Origin: Streptomyces atroolivaceus
GTDB taxonomy: Bacteria; Actinomycetota; Actinomycetes; Streptomycetales; Streptomycetaceae
Length of the DNA: 64,000 nucleotides
Assembly (NCBI RefSeq): GCF_000717025.1
Contig: NZ_JNXG01000015.1
Location: forward strand, 234,088-298,087
Direction: 5' to 3'
The translations under genes were made by a program, and so were the position numbers. Shown here in pieces: positions 1 through 9,313 of the stretch. The notes beneath the pieces are model-generated. The model searched no databases and was not told the origin of the DNA. It worked only from the letters and a program-made list of their open reading frames with translations. Within the stretch, counting starts at the first letter, position 1. Every line of letters starts with the position of its first letter.

Positions 1-1
1 C

Positions 2-781
2 CGGCTGTCCGGTATCGAGGCGGTCGTTCTGGGCGGGAGCCGGGCCCGCGGCACCCACCGCCCCGATTCCGACTGGGATCTGGGCGTCTACTACCGGGGC
101 GCCCCTGACCTGGCCGCCCTCACCGCGGTGGCGTCCGAGATCCAGGGGACACCGGCCGACGTGGCGGGACCGGGCGGGTGGGGCCCCTGGGTGAACGGCG
201 GAGCGTGGCTCACGGTGGACGGCGTCGCCGTCGACTGGATCCTGCGCGATCTCGACCGGGTCGAGACGGTGTGGTCGGACTGCCGGGCGGGACACTTCGA
301 GGTTGGGGTCCAGCCCGGCCATCCGCTGGGTTTCTGGTCCCCCTGCTACGTCGGAGAGGTCGCCCTCGGCCGGGTGCTCGAGGACCCGGGCGGTGAGCTG
401 ACACGCCTCCAGCAGTCCATGCGCGCCTATCCGGAGCCGCTGCGCCGTGCGCTGACCGACGCGGCCTGGGAAGCGGACTTCTCCGTGGCCGCCGCCCGCA
501 AGTCGGCCCCGGCCGGGGACACCCTCCACGTCGCCCTCTGCCTCTCGAGGGCCTTCGGGATCCTCGCCCAGGCCCTGCACGCCCACCACCGCGTCTGGTG
601 CCTCAACGAGAAGGGAGCGCTCGCCTCCGCCGCCGCACTGCCCGATACCCCGGCGGACTTCACGCACCGGGTGTCCGCGGCCCTGCGCGGACTGGACACG
701 GCAGCGGTCGAGACGGCGGCCGACGTCGTCCGTGACGTGCGGGCGGTGCTGGACGGCGGACCGCCGGCCGGCGGTGCCTGA
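2..781 (+). CDS. Nucleotidyltransferase-domain protein (5' end outside window)
   Basis: The reading frame is open from the left edge, so the true start lies upstream. The first visible residues read GGSRARGTHRPDSDWDLG, the GS...DxD signature of the polymerase-beta-like nucleotidyltransferase fold; the serine and paired aspartates would bind the nucleotide and metal. The rest is alpha-helical and ends in an Ala/Pro-rich tail. The architecture resembles minimal nucleotidyltransferases of the aminoglycoside-adenylyltransferase or MNT type. The substrate cannot be told from sequence. An internal ATG at 128 would exclude the catalytic motif and is not the start. Confidence 0.8.
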   Translation, partial: RLSGIEAVVLGGSRARGTHRPDSDWDLGVYYRGAPDLAALTAVASEIQGTPADVAGPGGWGPWVNGGAWLTVDGVAVDWILRDLDRVETVWSDCRAGHFEVGVQPGHPLGFWSPCYVGEVALGRVLEDPGGELTRLQQSMRAYPEPLRRALTDAAWEADFSVAAARKSAPAGDTLHVALCLSRAFGILAQALHAHHRVWCLNEKGALASAAALPDTPADFTHRVSAALRGLDTAAVETAADVVRDVRAVLDGGPPAGGA

Positions 782-826
782 GGTGTTCGGTGCGACGCCT
801 GCGGGACGAAGTCCCACCTAGGCGGT

Positions 827-1669
827 CTAGCCCTGCCGGCCGGCGCGCAGCGCCTGAAGGACCCGCTCCGCCGTCGCCCTGTCCCTCGCCGCGGTGAACG
901 GCAGGTCGTTCCCGCCGGTGATGCGGTACGGGGCGCCCGACAGCGTCGACTCGGCGCCTCCCGCCTCGGTGACCAGGAGCAGGCCCGCCGCGTGGTCCCA
1001 CGCGAACTCCCAGTTGAAGGCGACCGCGTCCTGCGCTCCGCAGGCGACGGCGAGGTATTCCAGGCCCGCCGACCCGCACGCGCGGGCGTCGATGCCGTCG
1101 GTGCGCAGGCCGAGCAGGGCGCGCTTCTGGGCGTCGGAGGTGTAGTCGGGGTGGGACATGGCCACCTTGAGTACCGCGCCGGGCACGGGCGAACCGCTGT
1201 GCAGAGCGGTGCCGTTGAGCGTGGCACCCCTGCCCCGCACGGCGACGGCCATCTCGTCGAGCACCGGGGCGTACGTCCATGAGGCGTACACCTCTCCGTG
1301 CAGGGCCAGGGCCACCAGCGTGCAGAAGCCGGGCTCGCCGTGCACGAACTGGCGGGTGCCGTCGACGGGGTCGACGATCCACACGGGCGCGTCGCCGCCG
1401 AGCGCGTCGTTGACCGAGGGATCGGCGTGTACGGCCTCCTCGCCGACCACGACCGAACCGGGAAGCAGCCGGGTCAGGGCCGCGGTGAGGTGTTCCTCGG
1501 CGAGCCGGTCAGCGGCGGTGACCAGGTCGTGCGGGCCGCTCTTCTCGACGATCTCGTGCGCGGCCAGCTGTCGGTAGCGGGGCAGGATCTCGGCGGCGGC
1601 CGCCGCCCGGACAGCCGCCTCCACCTCGGCCGTCGGCCCGGCGGTCCCGTACAGGAAGTCATCGATCAT
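827..1669 (-). CDS. Inositol monophosphatase family phosphatase
   Basis: This is a 280-residue Mg-dependent, lithium-sensitive-type phosphatase. Metal ligands are visible: GEE at about 76-78, DPVDGT at 100-105 and WDHAAG near 220. The family hydrolyses small phosphate monoesters such as inositol-1-phosphate, histidinol phosphate or adenosine 3',5'-bisphosphate. The residues do not decide between these. In actinomycetes such enzymes often serve inositol or histidine synthesis. The start ATG has a GGAG very close upstream. It converges on the preceding + strand gene and is separated from the GGT gene by about 45 bp. Confidence 0.88.
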   Translation of the reverse strand: MIDDFLYGTAGPTAEVEAAVRAAAAAEILPRYRQLAAHEIVEKSGPHDLVTAADRLAEEHLTAALTRLLPGSVVVGEEAVHADPSVNDALGGDAPVWIVDPVDGTRQFVHGEPGFCTLVALALHGEVYASWTYAPVLDEMAVAVRGRGATLNGTALHSGSPVPGAVLKVAMSHPDYTSDAQKRALLGLRTDGIDARACGSAGLEYLAVACGAQDAVAFNWEFAWDHAAGLLLVTEAGGAESTLSGAPYRITGGNDLPFTAARDRATAERVLQALRAGRQG

Positions 1670-1714
1670 GACTCCAGCTAAGCACGGCCCGCCGGGCGCA
1701 CCCCGGGCAGGTGG

Positions 1715-3580
1715 TCAGCGGCCGACCGCGTATCCCTGCATCCCACGGGGATTGGCGGCGGCGGACAGGACGCCGGTCTCCGGATCCCTGGCGACGGCGC
1801 ACATCCGGCCCTCGGACCACGGGTCGCCCACCGTGACGTCGTGGCCCCGCCGGCGCAGCTCCGCGACGACCTCCGGGTGCATGCCCTCCTCGACGGTGAC
1901 GCTGCCGGGGCGCATCCCGCGCGGGAAGAACGAGCCCGGGAAGCTGTCGTTGTGCCAGTTCGGGGCGTCGATGGCGCCCTGGAGGTCGAGGCCGCCCCGG
2001 ACCTCGGCGCGCAGCGCCACGGCGAGGAAGAAGTGCAGCTGCCACTGGTCCTGCTGGTCGCCGCCGGGGGTTCCGAAGGCCATGACGGGGACTCCGCCGC
2101 GCAGGGCGAGCGACGGGGTCAGCGTGGTGCGCGGACGGCGGCCGGGGGTCAGTGTGTTCGGCAGGCCCTCGTCGAGCCAGGCCATCTGCAGCCGGGTCCC
2201 GAGCGGGAAGCCCAGCTCGGGCACGACCGGGTTGGACTGGAGCCAGCCGCCGCTGGGCGTGGCGGCGACCATGTTCCCCCAGCGGTCCACGATGTCGAGG
2301 TGGCAGGTGTCGCCGCGGGTCGCGCCGTCCCTGGCCACCGTCGGCTCGCCGGCACGGTCCGCGGTGGCCGTCGGCTCGCCCGCGCCCTCCTTCGCGACCG
2401 TCGGCTCGCCCGCTCCGGCGACCGGGATGCCCATGGCGTCGAAGCCCGCCTCGCCGGAGGCGACGGCGTCGGCGTGCGCGCTGAGGACCGGGGTGCGGCC
2501 CCCGGGGCTGCCGGGGCGCAGTTCGAGGGACGCGGTGTCCTTGATCAGGGCGCGGCGTTCGTCGTTGTACGGCCCCGAGAGCAGCGTGTCGAGCGGGACG
2601 TCCGTGGCGTCGCCGTACCAGGCCTCGCGGTCGGCCATGGCGAGCTTGCAGCCCTCGATGAGGAGGTGGACGTAGTCGGCCGAACCGTACGCCGGGAGCT
2701 CGGCGGGGAGGAGGGCGAGCTGCTGGAGGAACGCGGGGCCCTGGCTCCAGCCGGCTGCCTTGGCCAGCGTCCAGCCGTTCCACTCGTAGGTGGCGGGCGC
2801 CTCGTACGTCGCGGACCAGCCCGCCAGGTCGGCGGCGGTGAGGGTGCCGGTGTGGCGGGCACCGCTGGTGTCCATGGTGGGGACGGCGGCCTGGCGGACC
2901 AGTGCCTCGGCGATGAATCCCGTGCGCCAGACGGCACGGGCGGCGTCGATCTGCGCGACGCGGTCCTCGCCGCCCTCCTCCTCGGCCTCCTCCACGAGGC
3001 GGCGCCAGGTGGCGGCCAGGGCCGGGTTGCGGAACAGCTTGCCGGGCTCGGGCGCCCTTCCGCCGGGGAGGTACACCTCGGCGGAGGACGGCCACTCGGT
3101 CTCGAACAGCTCGCGGACGGTCTCCACCGTCTGGCCGACGCGCTCGACGGGGGCGTGCCCGTCCTCGGCGTATCCGATCGCGTACCGCAGGACCTCGGCG
3201 AGGGTCTTGGTCCCGTGGTCACGCAGCAGCATCATCCAGGCGTCGAAGGCGCCCGGTACGGCTGCGGCGAGCGGACCCGTGCCGGGGACCAGGTCGAGTC
3301 CCAGCGAACGGTAGTGCGCGGCGGTGGCGCCCGCGGGGGCGGGGCCCTGGCCGCACAGGACCCGCACCTCGCCGTCCTTCGGCGCGAGGATCATCGGGAC
3401 CTCGCCGGCCGGGCCGTTGAGGTGCGGTTCGACGACGTGGAGGACGAATCCGGCGGCGACGGCCGCGTCGTAGGCGTTGCCGCCGTCCTCCAGGACGGCC
3501 ATCGCCGACTGCGAGGCGAGCCAGTGGGTGGAGGACACCATGCCGAAGGTGCCCTGGAGGGTGGGGCGGGTGGTGAACAC
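1715..3580 (-). CDS. Gamma-glutamyltransferase family Ntn-hydrolase, no signal peptide
   Basis: This 621-residue GGT-family proenzyme would self-cleave before a conserved threonine to give two subunits. The predicted nucleophile is T425 in GDTCHLD, followed by the family's VDRWGN block and a Gly-rich SGGW segment. It starts at GTG with AAGGAG eight bases upstream. There is no signal peptide, so it is probably cytoplasmic. It lies about 95 bp downstream of a peptide ABC importer on the same strand and probably processes what that importer brings in, such as gamma-glutamyl peptides. Just before the cleavage site is an unusual insertion of three roughly 10-residue repeats (AGEPTVA type). The substrate is inferred from context only. 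Confidence 0.85.
   Translation of the reverse strand: MFTTRPTLQGTFGMVSSTHWLASQSAMAVLEDGGNAYDAAVAAGFVLHVVEPHLNGPAGEVPMILAPKDGEVRVLCGQGPAPAGATAAHYRSLGLDLVPGTGPLAAAVPGAFDAWMMLLRDHGTKTLAEVLRYAIGYAEDGHAPVERVGQTVETVRELFETEWPSSAEVYLPGGRAPEPGKLFRNPALAATWRRLVEEAEEEGGEDRVAQIDAARAVWRTGFIAEALVRQAAVPTMDTSGARHTGTLTAADLAGWSATYEAPATYEWNGWTLAKAAGWSQGPAFLQQLALLPAELPAYGSADYVHLLIEGCKLAMADREAWYGDATDVPLDTLLSGPYNDERRALIKDTASLELRPGSPGGRTPVLSAHADAVASGEAGFDAMGIPVAGAGEPTVAKEGAGEPTATADRAGEPTVARDGATRGDTCHLDIVDRWGNMVAATPSGGWLQSNPVVPELGFPLGTRLQMAWLDEGLPNTLTPGRRPRTTLTPSLALRGGVPVMAFGTPGGDQQDQWQLHFFLAVALRAEVRGGLDLQGAIDAPNWHNDSFPGSFFPRGMRPGSVTVEEGMHPEVVAELRRRGHDVTVGDPWSEGRMCAVARDPETGVLSAAANPRGMQGYAVGR
2337..2421. repeat. In-frame 30-bp minisatellite within the GGT gene
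   Basis: Nearly three copies of a 30-bp unit with the core gtcggctcgcc encode AGEPT-containing decapeptides. They sit immediately N-terminal to the autoprocessing threonine of the GGT. Because the period is a multiple of three, copy number can vary without breaking the frame. Confidence 0.8.
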
Positions 3581-3674
3581 GGGTGCGGCTCCTTGCTGCG
3601 GCGTGCTGATTTCTCTGGTTCCGTGGTGCGTTGCGGATCGTACGTACGGGAGACCTGTCCCGGACAGGGACGGG

Positions 3675-4712
3675 TCAGGCGGCCGCGTCCGGTGCGGTGC
3701 CGTCGTCGGTCACGAGGTGGCAGGAGACCTGGCGCCCGCCGGGGATGTCGCGCAGGGCGGGGACCTCCGTGCGGCACCGGTCGACGGCGAGCGGGCAGCG
3801 GGTGTGGAAGCGGCAACCGGCGGGCGGGTCGAGCGGGCTCGGCAGTTCGCCGTGCAGCACGATGCGTTCCCGGGAGCGCTGGACGACCGGGTCGGGAACC
3901 GGCGCGGCGGAGAGCAGGGCCTGGGTGTAGGGGTGCTTGGGGGCGGCGAACAGCTCGGCGGTCGGCGCCTGTTCGACGATCTGCCCGAGGTACATCACGG
4001 CGATCCGGTCGGCGAGGAACTCGACGGCCGCCAGGTCATGGGTGATGAAGAGGCAGCCGAAGCCGCGGTCGCGCTGGAGGTCGGCCAGGAGGTTGAGCAC
4101 GGACGCCTGGACCGAGACGTCGAGCGCCGAGGTCGGTTCGTCGGCCACGACCAGATCGGGGTCGCAGGACAGGGCCCGCGCGATCGAGATGCGCTGGCGC
4201 TGCCCGCCCGACAGCTCATGAGGGTGCCGGTCGGCGTGCTCGGGGCGCAGACCGACCTGGCCCAGCAGCTGCTCGACCCGTTCGCGTACGGCCGCTCCGC
4301 GGGCACGGCGGTGCAGCCGGATGGGCTCGGCGATGATCTGGCCGACGGTCATCCGCGGGTCGAGCGAGGACGAGGGGTCCTGGAAGACCAGGTGGAAGTC
4401 CTTGCGCAGGGGGCGCAGCGCCCGGCGGGAGAGGTGGCTGACGTCGGTGCCGTTGATGTGGACGGTGCCGGCGGTGGGTTCGTCGAGGCGTACGGCGCAC
4501 CGGCCGACGGTCGACTTGCCGCTGCCGGACTCGCCGACGAGGCCGACGACCTCACCACGGCCGATGGTGATCGAGACGCCGTCGACGGCCCGTACGGTGC
4601 CGCCGCCGGAGGCACCGAAGTGCCGTTCCATGCCGTTGATCTCGAGCACCGGCGGCTGCGGGGCGTCGGTGTCGTCCTCGCGCGGTGCGGGGACGGCCTG
4701 TGCGGTGGTCAC
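3675..4712 (-). CDS. Oligopeptide ABC transporter ATP-binding protein (OppF/DppF type)
   Basis: This 345-residue ATPase has a Walker A motif (GESGSGKST), the signature [10 protein letters not shown], Walker B (LVVADEP) and the H-loop in ITHDL. The C-terminal oligopeptide/dipeptide domain contains [10 protein letters not shown], typical of OppF/DppF proteins. It energises the two permeases encoded upstream. The GTG start overlaps the stop of the OppD-type gene by four bases, so translation is coupled. It is the last gene of the transporter operon before the GGT. Confidence 0.93.
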   Translation of the reverse strand: MTTAQAVPAPREDDTDAPQPPVLEINGMERHFGASGGGTVRAVDGVSITIGRGEVVGLVGESGSGKSTVGRCAVRLDEPTAGTVHINGTDVSHLSRRALRPLRKDFHLVFQDPSSSLDPRMTVGQIIAEPIRLHRRARGAAVRERVEQLLGQVGLRPEHADRHPHELSGGQRQRISIARALSCDPDLVVADEPTSALDVSVQASVLNLLADLQRDRGFGCLFITHDLAAVEFLADRIAVMYLGQIVEQAPTAELFAAPKHPYTQALLSAAPVPDPVVQRSRERIVLHGELPSPLDPPAGCRFHTRCPLAVDRCRTEVPALRDIPGGRQVSCHLVTDDGTAPDAAA

Positions 4713-5875
4713 TTTCCGGCCTCCTGGTCGGGTCGCGTTCCGGGGTCATCGGCCCGCGCGGGGGTTCGGGGGGCCTCGCGGCCGGCGGCGACCGGTGTCG
4801 GCTCACCGCTCACGGCCGCCTCGCCGTCCGCGTACGGGTCGGCCGTCTCGCCGTCCGCGTACGGGTGCCAGCAGGCGGCCCGGTGCGGGGCGTCCGCTCC
4901 GGCCTCCCGGTCGACGGCGCGGAACCCGGGCCGGCTGCCCGTGCACGTGTCGTCGGCGCGGGAGCAGCGGGGCGCGAACGTGCAGGCGTCGGGCTGGCTG
5001 TCCAGGCTCGGGACCAGGCCGGGGATCTCGGGAAGCCGCCGCTTGCCCTCGCCGCCGGGACGCAGCACGGCGCCGAGCAGTCCGCGGGTGTAGGGGTGGC
5101 GGCCGGAGGCGAACAGGTCGTACACCGGGGCCTGTTCGACGGCGCGGCCCGCGTACATCACCAGCACCCGGTCGGCGGCGTCGGCGACGACACCCAGGTC
5201 GTGCGTGACGAGGACGATGGCGGTGCCGAGGCGTTCGCGCAGGGACTGGAGGACCTCGAGGATGCCCGCCTGCACGGTGACGTCCAGTGCGGTCGTCGGC
5301 TCGTCGGCGATGAGGACGGCAGGGTCGCAGGCCACCGCGATGGCGATCATGACGCGCTGCCGCATTCCGCCGGAGAGCTGGTGCGGGTACTCGTCGACGC
5401 GGCGTGCCGGCGCCGGGATCCCGACGAGTTCGAGGAGCTCCACGGCGCGCGCCCTGGCCTCCTTACGGCTCAGTCCCTGGTGTCGTCGCAGCACCTCGCC
5501 GATCTGCCGGCCGATGGTGAGGACCGGGTTCAGGGAGGTCATGGGCTCCTGGAAGATCATCGCGATGTCCTTGCCGCGGACCTTCTGGAGCTCCTTCTCC
5601 GACGCGCCGACCAGCTCGCGTCCGGCGAGCCTGATCGAGCCGCCGATCCGGGCGGTCGGCGGCAGCAGCCCCATGGTGGCCATCGAGGTGACGGACTTGC
5701 CGCACCCCGACTCCCCCACCACGGCGAGGACCTCGCCGGGCGCCAGGTCGTAGGAGACCCCGTCGACCGCGTGCACGGTGCGGGTGTCGGAGCGGAAGGA
5801 GACCGACAGGTCGCGCACGCTGAGCACGGGTCCGGCCGGCGTCTTCCGCGCGGGTTCGGGAACGGTCTCGGTCAT
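4709..5875 (-). CDS. Oligopeptide ABC transporter ATP-binding protein (OppD/DppD type)
   Basis: This 388-residue ATPase has Walker A (GESGCGKSV), signature [10 protein letters not shown], Walker B (VLIADEP) and the OppD/DppD C-terminal Cys-containing segment ([14 protein letters not shown]), which in some members binds an iron-sulfur cluster. It pairs with the OppF-type subunit. The ATG overlaps the permease stop by four bases. After the family domain comes an extra Pro/Ala-rich tail of about 50 residues. This tail holds a tandem 9-residue repeat ([18 protein letters not shown]) and one copy of the GEPT motif that is also repeated in the neighbouring GGT. Confidence 0.93.
   Translation of the reverse strand: MTETVPEPARKTPAGPVLSVRDLSVSFRSDTRTVHAVDGVSYDLAPGEVLAVVGESGCGKSVTSMATMGLLPPTARIGGSIRLAGRELVGASEKELQKVRGKDIAMIFQEPMTSLNPVLTIGRQIGEVLRRHQGLSRKEARARAVELLELVGIPAPARRVDEYPHQLSGGMRQRVMIAIAVACDPAVLIADEPTTALDVTVQAGILEVLQSLRERLGTAIVLVTHDLGVVADAADRVLVMYAGRAVEQAPVYDLFASGRHPYTRGLLGAVLRPGGEGKRRLPEIPGLVPSLDSQPDACTFAPRCSRADDTCTGSRPGFRAVDREAGADAPHRAACWHPYADGETADPYADGEAAVSGEPTPVAAGREAPRTPARADDPGTRPDQEAGK
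4814..4866. repeat. 27-bp tandem repeat in the OppD-type gene
   Basis: Two near-perfect copies (4814-4840 and 4841-4866) of a 27-bp unit containing tcgccgtccgcgtacgggt lie in the part encoding the dispensable C-terminal tail. They differ at one position. Confidence 0.85.
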
Positions 5876-6759
5876 CGGGTTGCTCCTCGGGGGTCCAGGA
5901 CGTCACGCAGCCCGTCGCCGAGCAGGTTGAAGGCGAGCGTCGCCGCGACGATCGCGAGGCCGGGGAAGACGGCGAGCCAGGGTGCGGGCGCCAGGAAGGA
6001 CTGGGCGCCGGAGAGCATCACGCCGAGCGAGGGGTCCGGGGGCTGGACGCCGAGGCCGAGGAAGCTCAGCAGCGCCTCGCCGATGATCGCGGCGGGGATG
6101 CCCACGGTCGCCTGGACGATCAGGGCGGAGGTGGCGTTGGGCAGGATGTGCCGGAAGAGGACGGTGCCGTCCCCGCCGCCGTTGGCGACGGCCGCGGCGA
6201 CGTAGTCGACGTGCTTGAGCCTCAGGGTCTCGGCCCGTGTGATCCGGATGACGGCGGGGATCTGCGAGATGCCGATGGCGATGGTCGCGTTGGTGAGCGA
6301 CGGGCCGAGGATCGCGGCGAGTCCGACGGCGAGCACCAGGAACGGGAACGCCAGCATGGTGTCGGTGAGGCGGGACACCGCCGTGTCCGCGAACCGTCCG
6401 TAGTACCCGGCGAGCAGCCCCAGCGGTACGCCGACGAGGAAGGCCAGTACGACGGCGACGAGGCCGACCTGCATGGACGCGCGGGCGCCGTGGACGATGC
6501 GGGAGAGCTGGTCGCGGCCGAGGTCGTCCGTCCCGAGCCAGTGCGCGGCGCCGGGTTCGGCCAGTACGTTCCCGAAGTCCGGCTGCGACGGGTCGTACGG
6601 GGCGACGAGCGGGGCGAACAGGGCGGCCAGGACGAAGACCGCGGCGATGATCCCGCCGGTGAGCGCGAGCCGGTTCCTGCGCAGGGCGCGCAGCTTGCCG
6701 CCTGACTTCCGGATGCTCGCCTTGCGTGGGGTGGTGGGCACTGTGGTCGCGGTGGTCAC
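5872..6759 (-). CDS. Oligopeptide ABC transporter permease (DppC/OppC type)
   Basis: This 295-residue permease has an N-terminal membrane segment (residues about 30-50), a GTDDLGRDQLSRI motif typical of DppC proteins, and several further membrane helices. The EAA-loop sequence for coupling to the ATPases lies near residue 195. I chose the GTG at 6759 because GGAGG lies seven bases upstream, it overlaps the preceding gene's stop as GTGA, and it gives the usual DppC length. The open frame continues further upstream, but only as antisense of the preceding permease gene. Confidence 0.92.
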   Translation of the reverse strand: MTTATTVPTTPRKASIRKSGGKLRALRRNRLALTGGIIAAVFVLAALFAPLVAPYDPSQPDFGNVLAEPGAAHWLGTDDLGRDQLSRIVHGARASMQVGLVAVVLAFLVGVPLGLLAGYYGRFADTAVSRLTDTMLAFPFLVLAVGLAAILGPSLTNATIAIGISQIPAVIRITRAETLRLKHVDYVAAAVANGGGDGTVLFRHILPNATSALIVQATVGIPAAIIGEALLSFLGLGVQPPDPSLGVMLSGAQSFLAPAPWLAVFPGLAIVAATLAFNLLGDGLRDVLDPRGATR

Positions 6760-7709
6760 CGGGCACCTCCGAGCCGGATGCGCGGGTCGATGACCGAATA
6801 GACCACGTCGACCAGCAGGTTGATGAGGATGTACGCGGCGGAGGTGCAGAGCACCACGGCCTGGAGTGTGGCGTAGTCGCGGGTGAAGACGGCGTCGATG
6901 GTGAGCTTGCCGAAGCCGGGGAGGACGAAGATCTGCTCCGTGACGACGGCGCCGGATATCAGGTGTCCGAGCTGGAGGCCGAGCACGGTCACCACCGTGA
7001 CCAGCGAGTTGCGGAGCGCGTGCCCGCCGACGACGGAGCCCCGGGACAGTCCCTTGGCACGGGCGGTCCGCACGTAGTCGGCGGAGAGCGAGTCGAGCAT
7101 CGCGGCCCGGGTCTGCCGCATCACGACGGCGGCGAGACCGGAGCCCAGCACGATCGCGGGCAGGACCATGCGGCGCAGGTTGTCGACGGGGTCGGTGCCG
7201 AAGGGTACGTAACCGCTGGCGGCGAACACCGGGACGGCGATGGCGAATCCGAGAACGAGCACGATGCCGAGCCAGAAGGTCGGGATGGAGAGGCCGATCA
7301 GCGCGATGGCGTTGGCGAGCCACTCCTCCGGCTTCCCGCGCCGCACCGCGGCGACCACGCCGGCGCCGATGCCGAGGACGATCGCCAGGAGCAGGGAGAG
7401 CGCGGCCAGTTCCAGCGTGACGGGCAGGGCCTGCGCGATCGCGTCGGCGACGGGGAGTCCGGTACGGGACGAGGTGCCGAGGTCACCGGTCAGGGCGTGC
7501 CCGATGAACCGCCCGTACTGGATGACGACGTTGTCGTCGAGGCCGTAGCTCTCCCGGACGGCGGCGAGCGCCTCGGGGCTCCGCTCCTCGCCGGCCAGTG
7601 CGAGCGCCGGGTCGCCGGGCAGCGCCCGGATGCCGGCGAAGACGACGACGCTGACGAGGAAGAGGGTGATGAGGGACTGACGCAGGCGCGTCAGCAGGTA
7701 CTTCGTCAT
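6756..7709 (-). CDS. Oligopeptide ABC transporter permease (DppB/OppB type)
   Basis: This 317-residue permease has six predicted membrane segments. An N-terminal helix of the MTKYLLTRLRQS type is followed by the conserved GDP periplasmic region and the EAA motif (RTARAKG) that docks on the ATPases. It overlaps the binding-protein gene by ATGA and the next permease by GTGA, so the importer is translated as one coupled unit. Confidence 0.93.
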   Translation of the reverse strand: MTKYLLTRLRQSLITLFLVSVVVFAGIRALPGDPALALAGEERSPEALAAVRESYGLDDNVVIQYGRFIGHALTGDLGTSSRTGLPVADAIAQALPVTLELAALSLLLAIVLGIGAGVVAAVRRGKPEEWLANAIALIGLSIPTFWLGIVLVLGFAIAVPVFAASGYVPFGTDPVDNLRRMVLPAIVLGSGLAAVVMRQTRAAMLDSLSADYVRTARAKGLSRGSVVGGHALRNSLVTVVTVLGLQLGHLISGAVVTEQIFVLPGFGKLTIDAVFTRDYATLQAVVLCTSAAYILINLLVDVVYSVIDPRIRLGGAR

Positions 7710-9313
7710 CGGGTGTACCCCGCATTCTTGACCCGGACCAGTCCGTCGCCGTAGACGCGGATGCCCGCGACGTCCTTGCCGGCGACGACGTAGTTCTTCT
7801 GCCGGTAGAGGTAGACCAGCGCGTGTGCGTCCTGGACGCGCCGGGTGAGTTCGTCGTAGATCCTGGTGCGCCGTGCGGGGTCGGCGACGCTGCGGCCCTC
7901 GGCGATCAGCTTGTCGATCTCCGGGTCCCCGAGACCGTAGGCGTTCATGGCGCCGGCGGTCTTGAGGAAGTTGGAGACGTTGCCGTCCGGGTCGAGCCGG
8001 CCGGACCAGCCGCTGGTGAAGACGTCGTAGTCACCGGCGTCGGTCTCCGCGAGCATGGTGGCGTACTCGGTGGGACGCAGCGACAGCTCGAAGCCCGCCT
8101 CCTTGACCATGGCCTGGAGCACCTGTCCGACACGCCCCTGCTCAGGGGTGGTGGAGGTCTTCAGCTCGATCTTCACCGGGGTCTTCACCCCGGCCTCCTC
8201 CAGCAGCTCCTTCGCCCGGTCGACGTCGCGCCGGGGGCAGTCCTCCGGCTTCACCCCGGGGGCGATGGCGGACTGCGGGGAGATGGGGCCGCAGGCGGGC
8301 TCGTACATGCCCTGGAAGACGACCTTGTTGAGCAGGTCGCGGTCGATGGCGAGCTCGAAGGCCTCCCGGACGCGGACGTCCCGGGCGATCGGGGTGTCGA
8401 TCTTCCCGGGCTTCTGCCCGAGTCCCTTCACGTTGCCGACGTTGAGGCCGATGCCCTGGTATCCGAGCGAGGGTGAGTTGAACAGCTGGAGTTCCGGCTC
8501 GGTCAGGGCGCTCCGTACGTCGACGGGGGCCATCTGGTCGCCGACCTGGAGGTCACCGGACCGCAGGTTGGCGAGCCTGACGTTGCCGTCGGGTATGGGC
8601 TTGTAGACCACGCCGTCCAGGTGCACCTGGTCGGCGTCGTAGTAGTTCGGGTCCTTCCTGAGCACGATCCGGTCGCCGCCGACGCGCTCGACGTAGCGGA
8701 AGGGGCCGACGCAGGAGGGGTGGTTGGTGAAGTTCTTCCCGTACTTCTCCAGCGCTGTCGGTGACATCACCATCCCGGCCCGGTCGGCGAGCACGCCGGT
8801 GAGCGGGACGTAGGCGTGGTCGAGGGTCAGGCGGACCGTGAGCGGTCCGGTGGCCTCGGCCTCGCTGACCGGGGCCAGTTCGGTCCCGCGCGCGGATCCG
8901 GGGAGATCGCGGTGGCGAAGCAGTGAGGTGACGACCGCGTCGGCGTCCAGCGGGGTCCCGTCACTGAACTTCACCCCGGGCCGCACCTGGACGGTGACCG
9001 TACGGCCGTCCGCCGAGGTGGTGGGGAGCGACGCGGCGAGCTGCGGCACCACTGTGCCGTCCTCGTCGATGTCGTAGAGCTTCTCGCACATGCTCGCGAA
9101 GACCGTGCGGCCTACGAGGGTCTGCGCGAGGGTGGGGTCCAGTTTGTCCGGATCGGAGTTGAGAGCGACGGTGAGTGTCCCGCCGTCGCGTACGGACCGG
9201 TCATCGGTCATGCGCACACCACCGACTTCGGTCGCCGAGGACTGCAAGGACGCGCAGCCCGAGGTGAGGGACACCAACGCAACCGCCACCAGGGCAACCA
9301 CTTTTCGGCGCAC
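7706..9313 (-). CDS. Peptide ABC transporter substrate-binding lipoprotein (SBP family 5)
   Basis: This 535-residue extracellular solute-binding protein begins with a lipoprotein signal (lipobox LTSGC near residue 20) and is therefore membrane-anchored. The family 5 signature region (LTVALNSDPDKLDPT) and the long two-lobed Opp/Dpp-type body follow. It captures peptides or similar ligands for the permeases. The GTG start has a strong GGGAGG upstream. It heads the operon binding protein-B-C-D-F-GGT. The ligand is not predictable, though the downstream GGT suggests gamma-glutamyl compounds. Confidence 0.92.
   Translation of the reverse strand: MRRKVVALVAVALVSLTSGCASLQSSATEVGGVRMTDDRSVRDGGTLTVALNSDPDKLDPTLAQTLVGRTVFASMCEKLYDIDEDGTVVPQLAASLPTTSADGRTVTVQVRPGVKFSDGTPLDADAVVTSLLRHRDLPGSARGTELAPVSEAEATGPLTVRLTLDHAYVPLTGVLADRAGMVMSPTALEKYGKNFTNHPSCVGPFRYVERVGGDRIVLRKDPNYYDADQVHLDGVVYKPIPDGNVRLANLRSGDLQVGDQMAPVDVRSALTEPELQLFNSPSLGYQGIGLNVGNVKGLGQKPGKIDTPIARDVRVREAFELAIDRDLLNKVVFQGMYEPACGPISPQSAIAPGVKPEDCPRRDVDRAKELLEEAGVKTPVKIELKTSTTPEQGRVGQVLQAMVKEAGFELSLRPTEYATMLAETDAGDYDVFTSGWSGRLDPDGNVSNFLKTAGAMNAYGLGDPEIDKLIAEGRSVADPARRTRIYDELTRRVQDAHALVYLYRQKNYVVAGKDVAGIRVYGDGLVRVKNAGYTR

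Noticed and set aside
2337..2421. CRISPR-like array
   Set aside because: Only three degenerate units without spacers, in frame within a coding gene.
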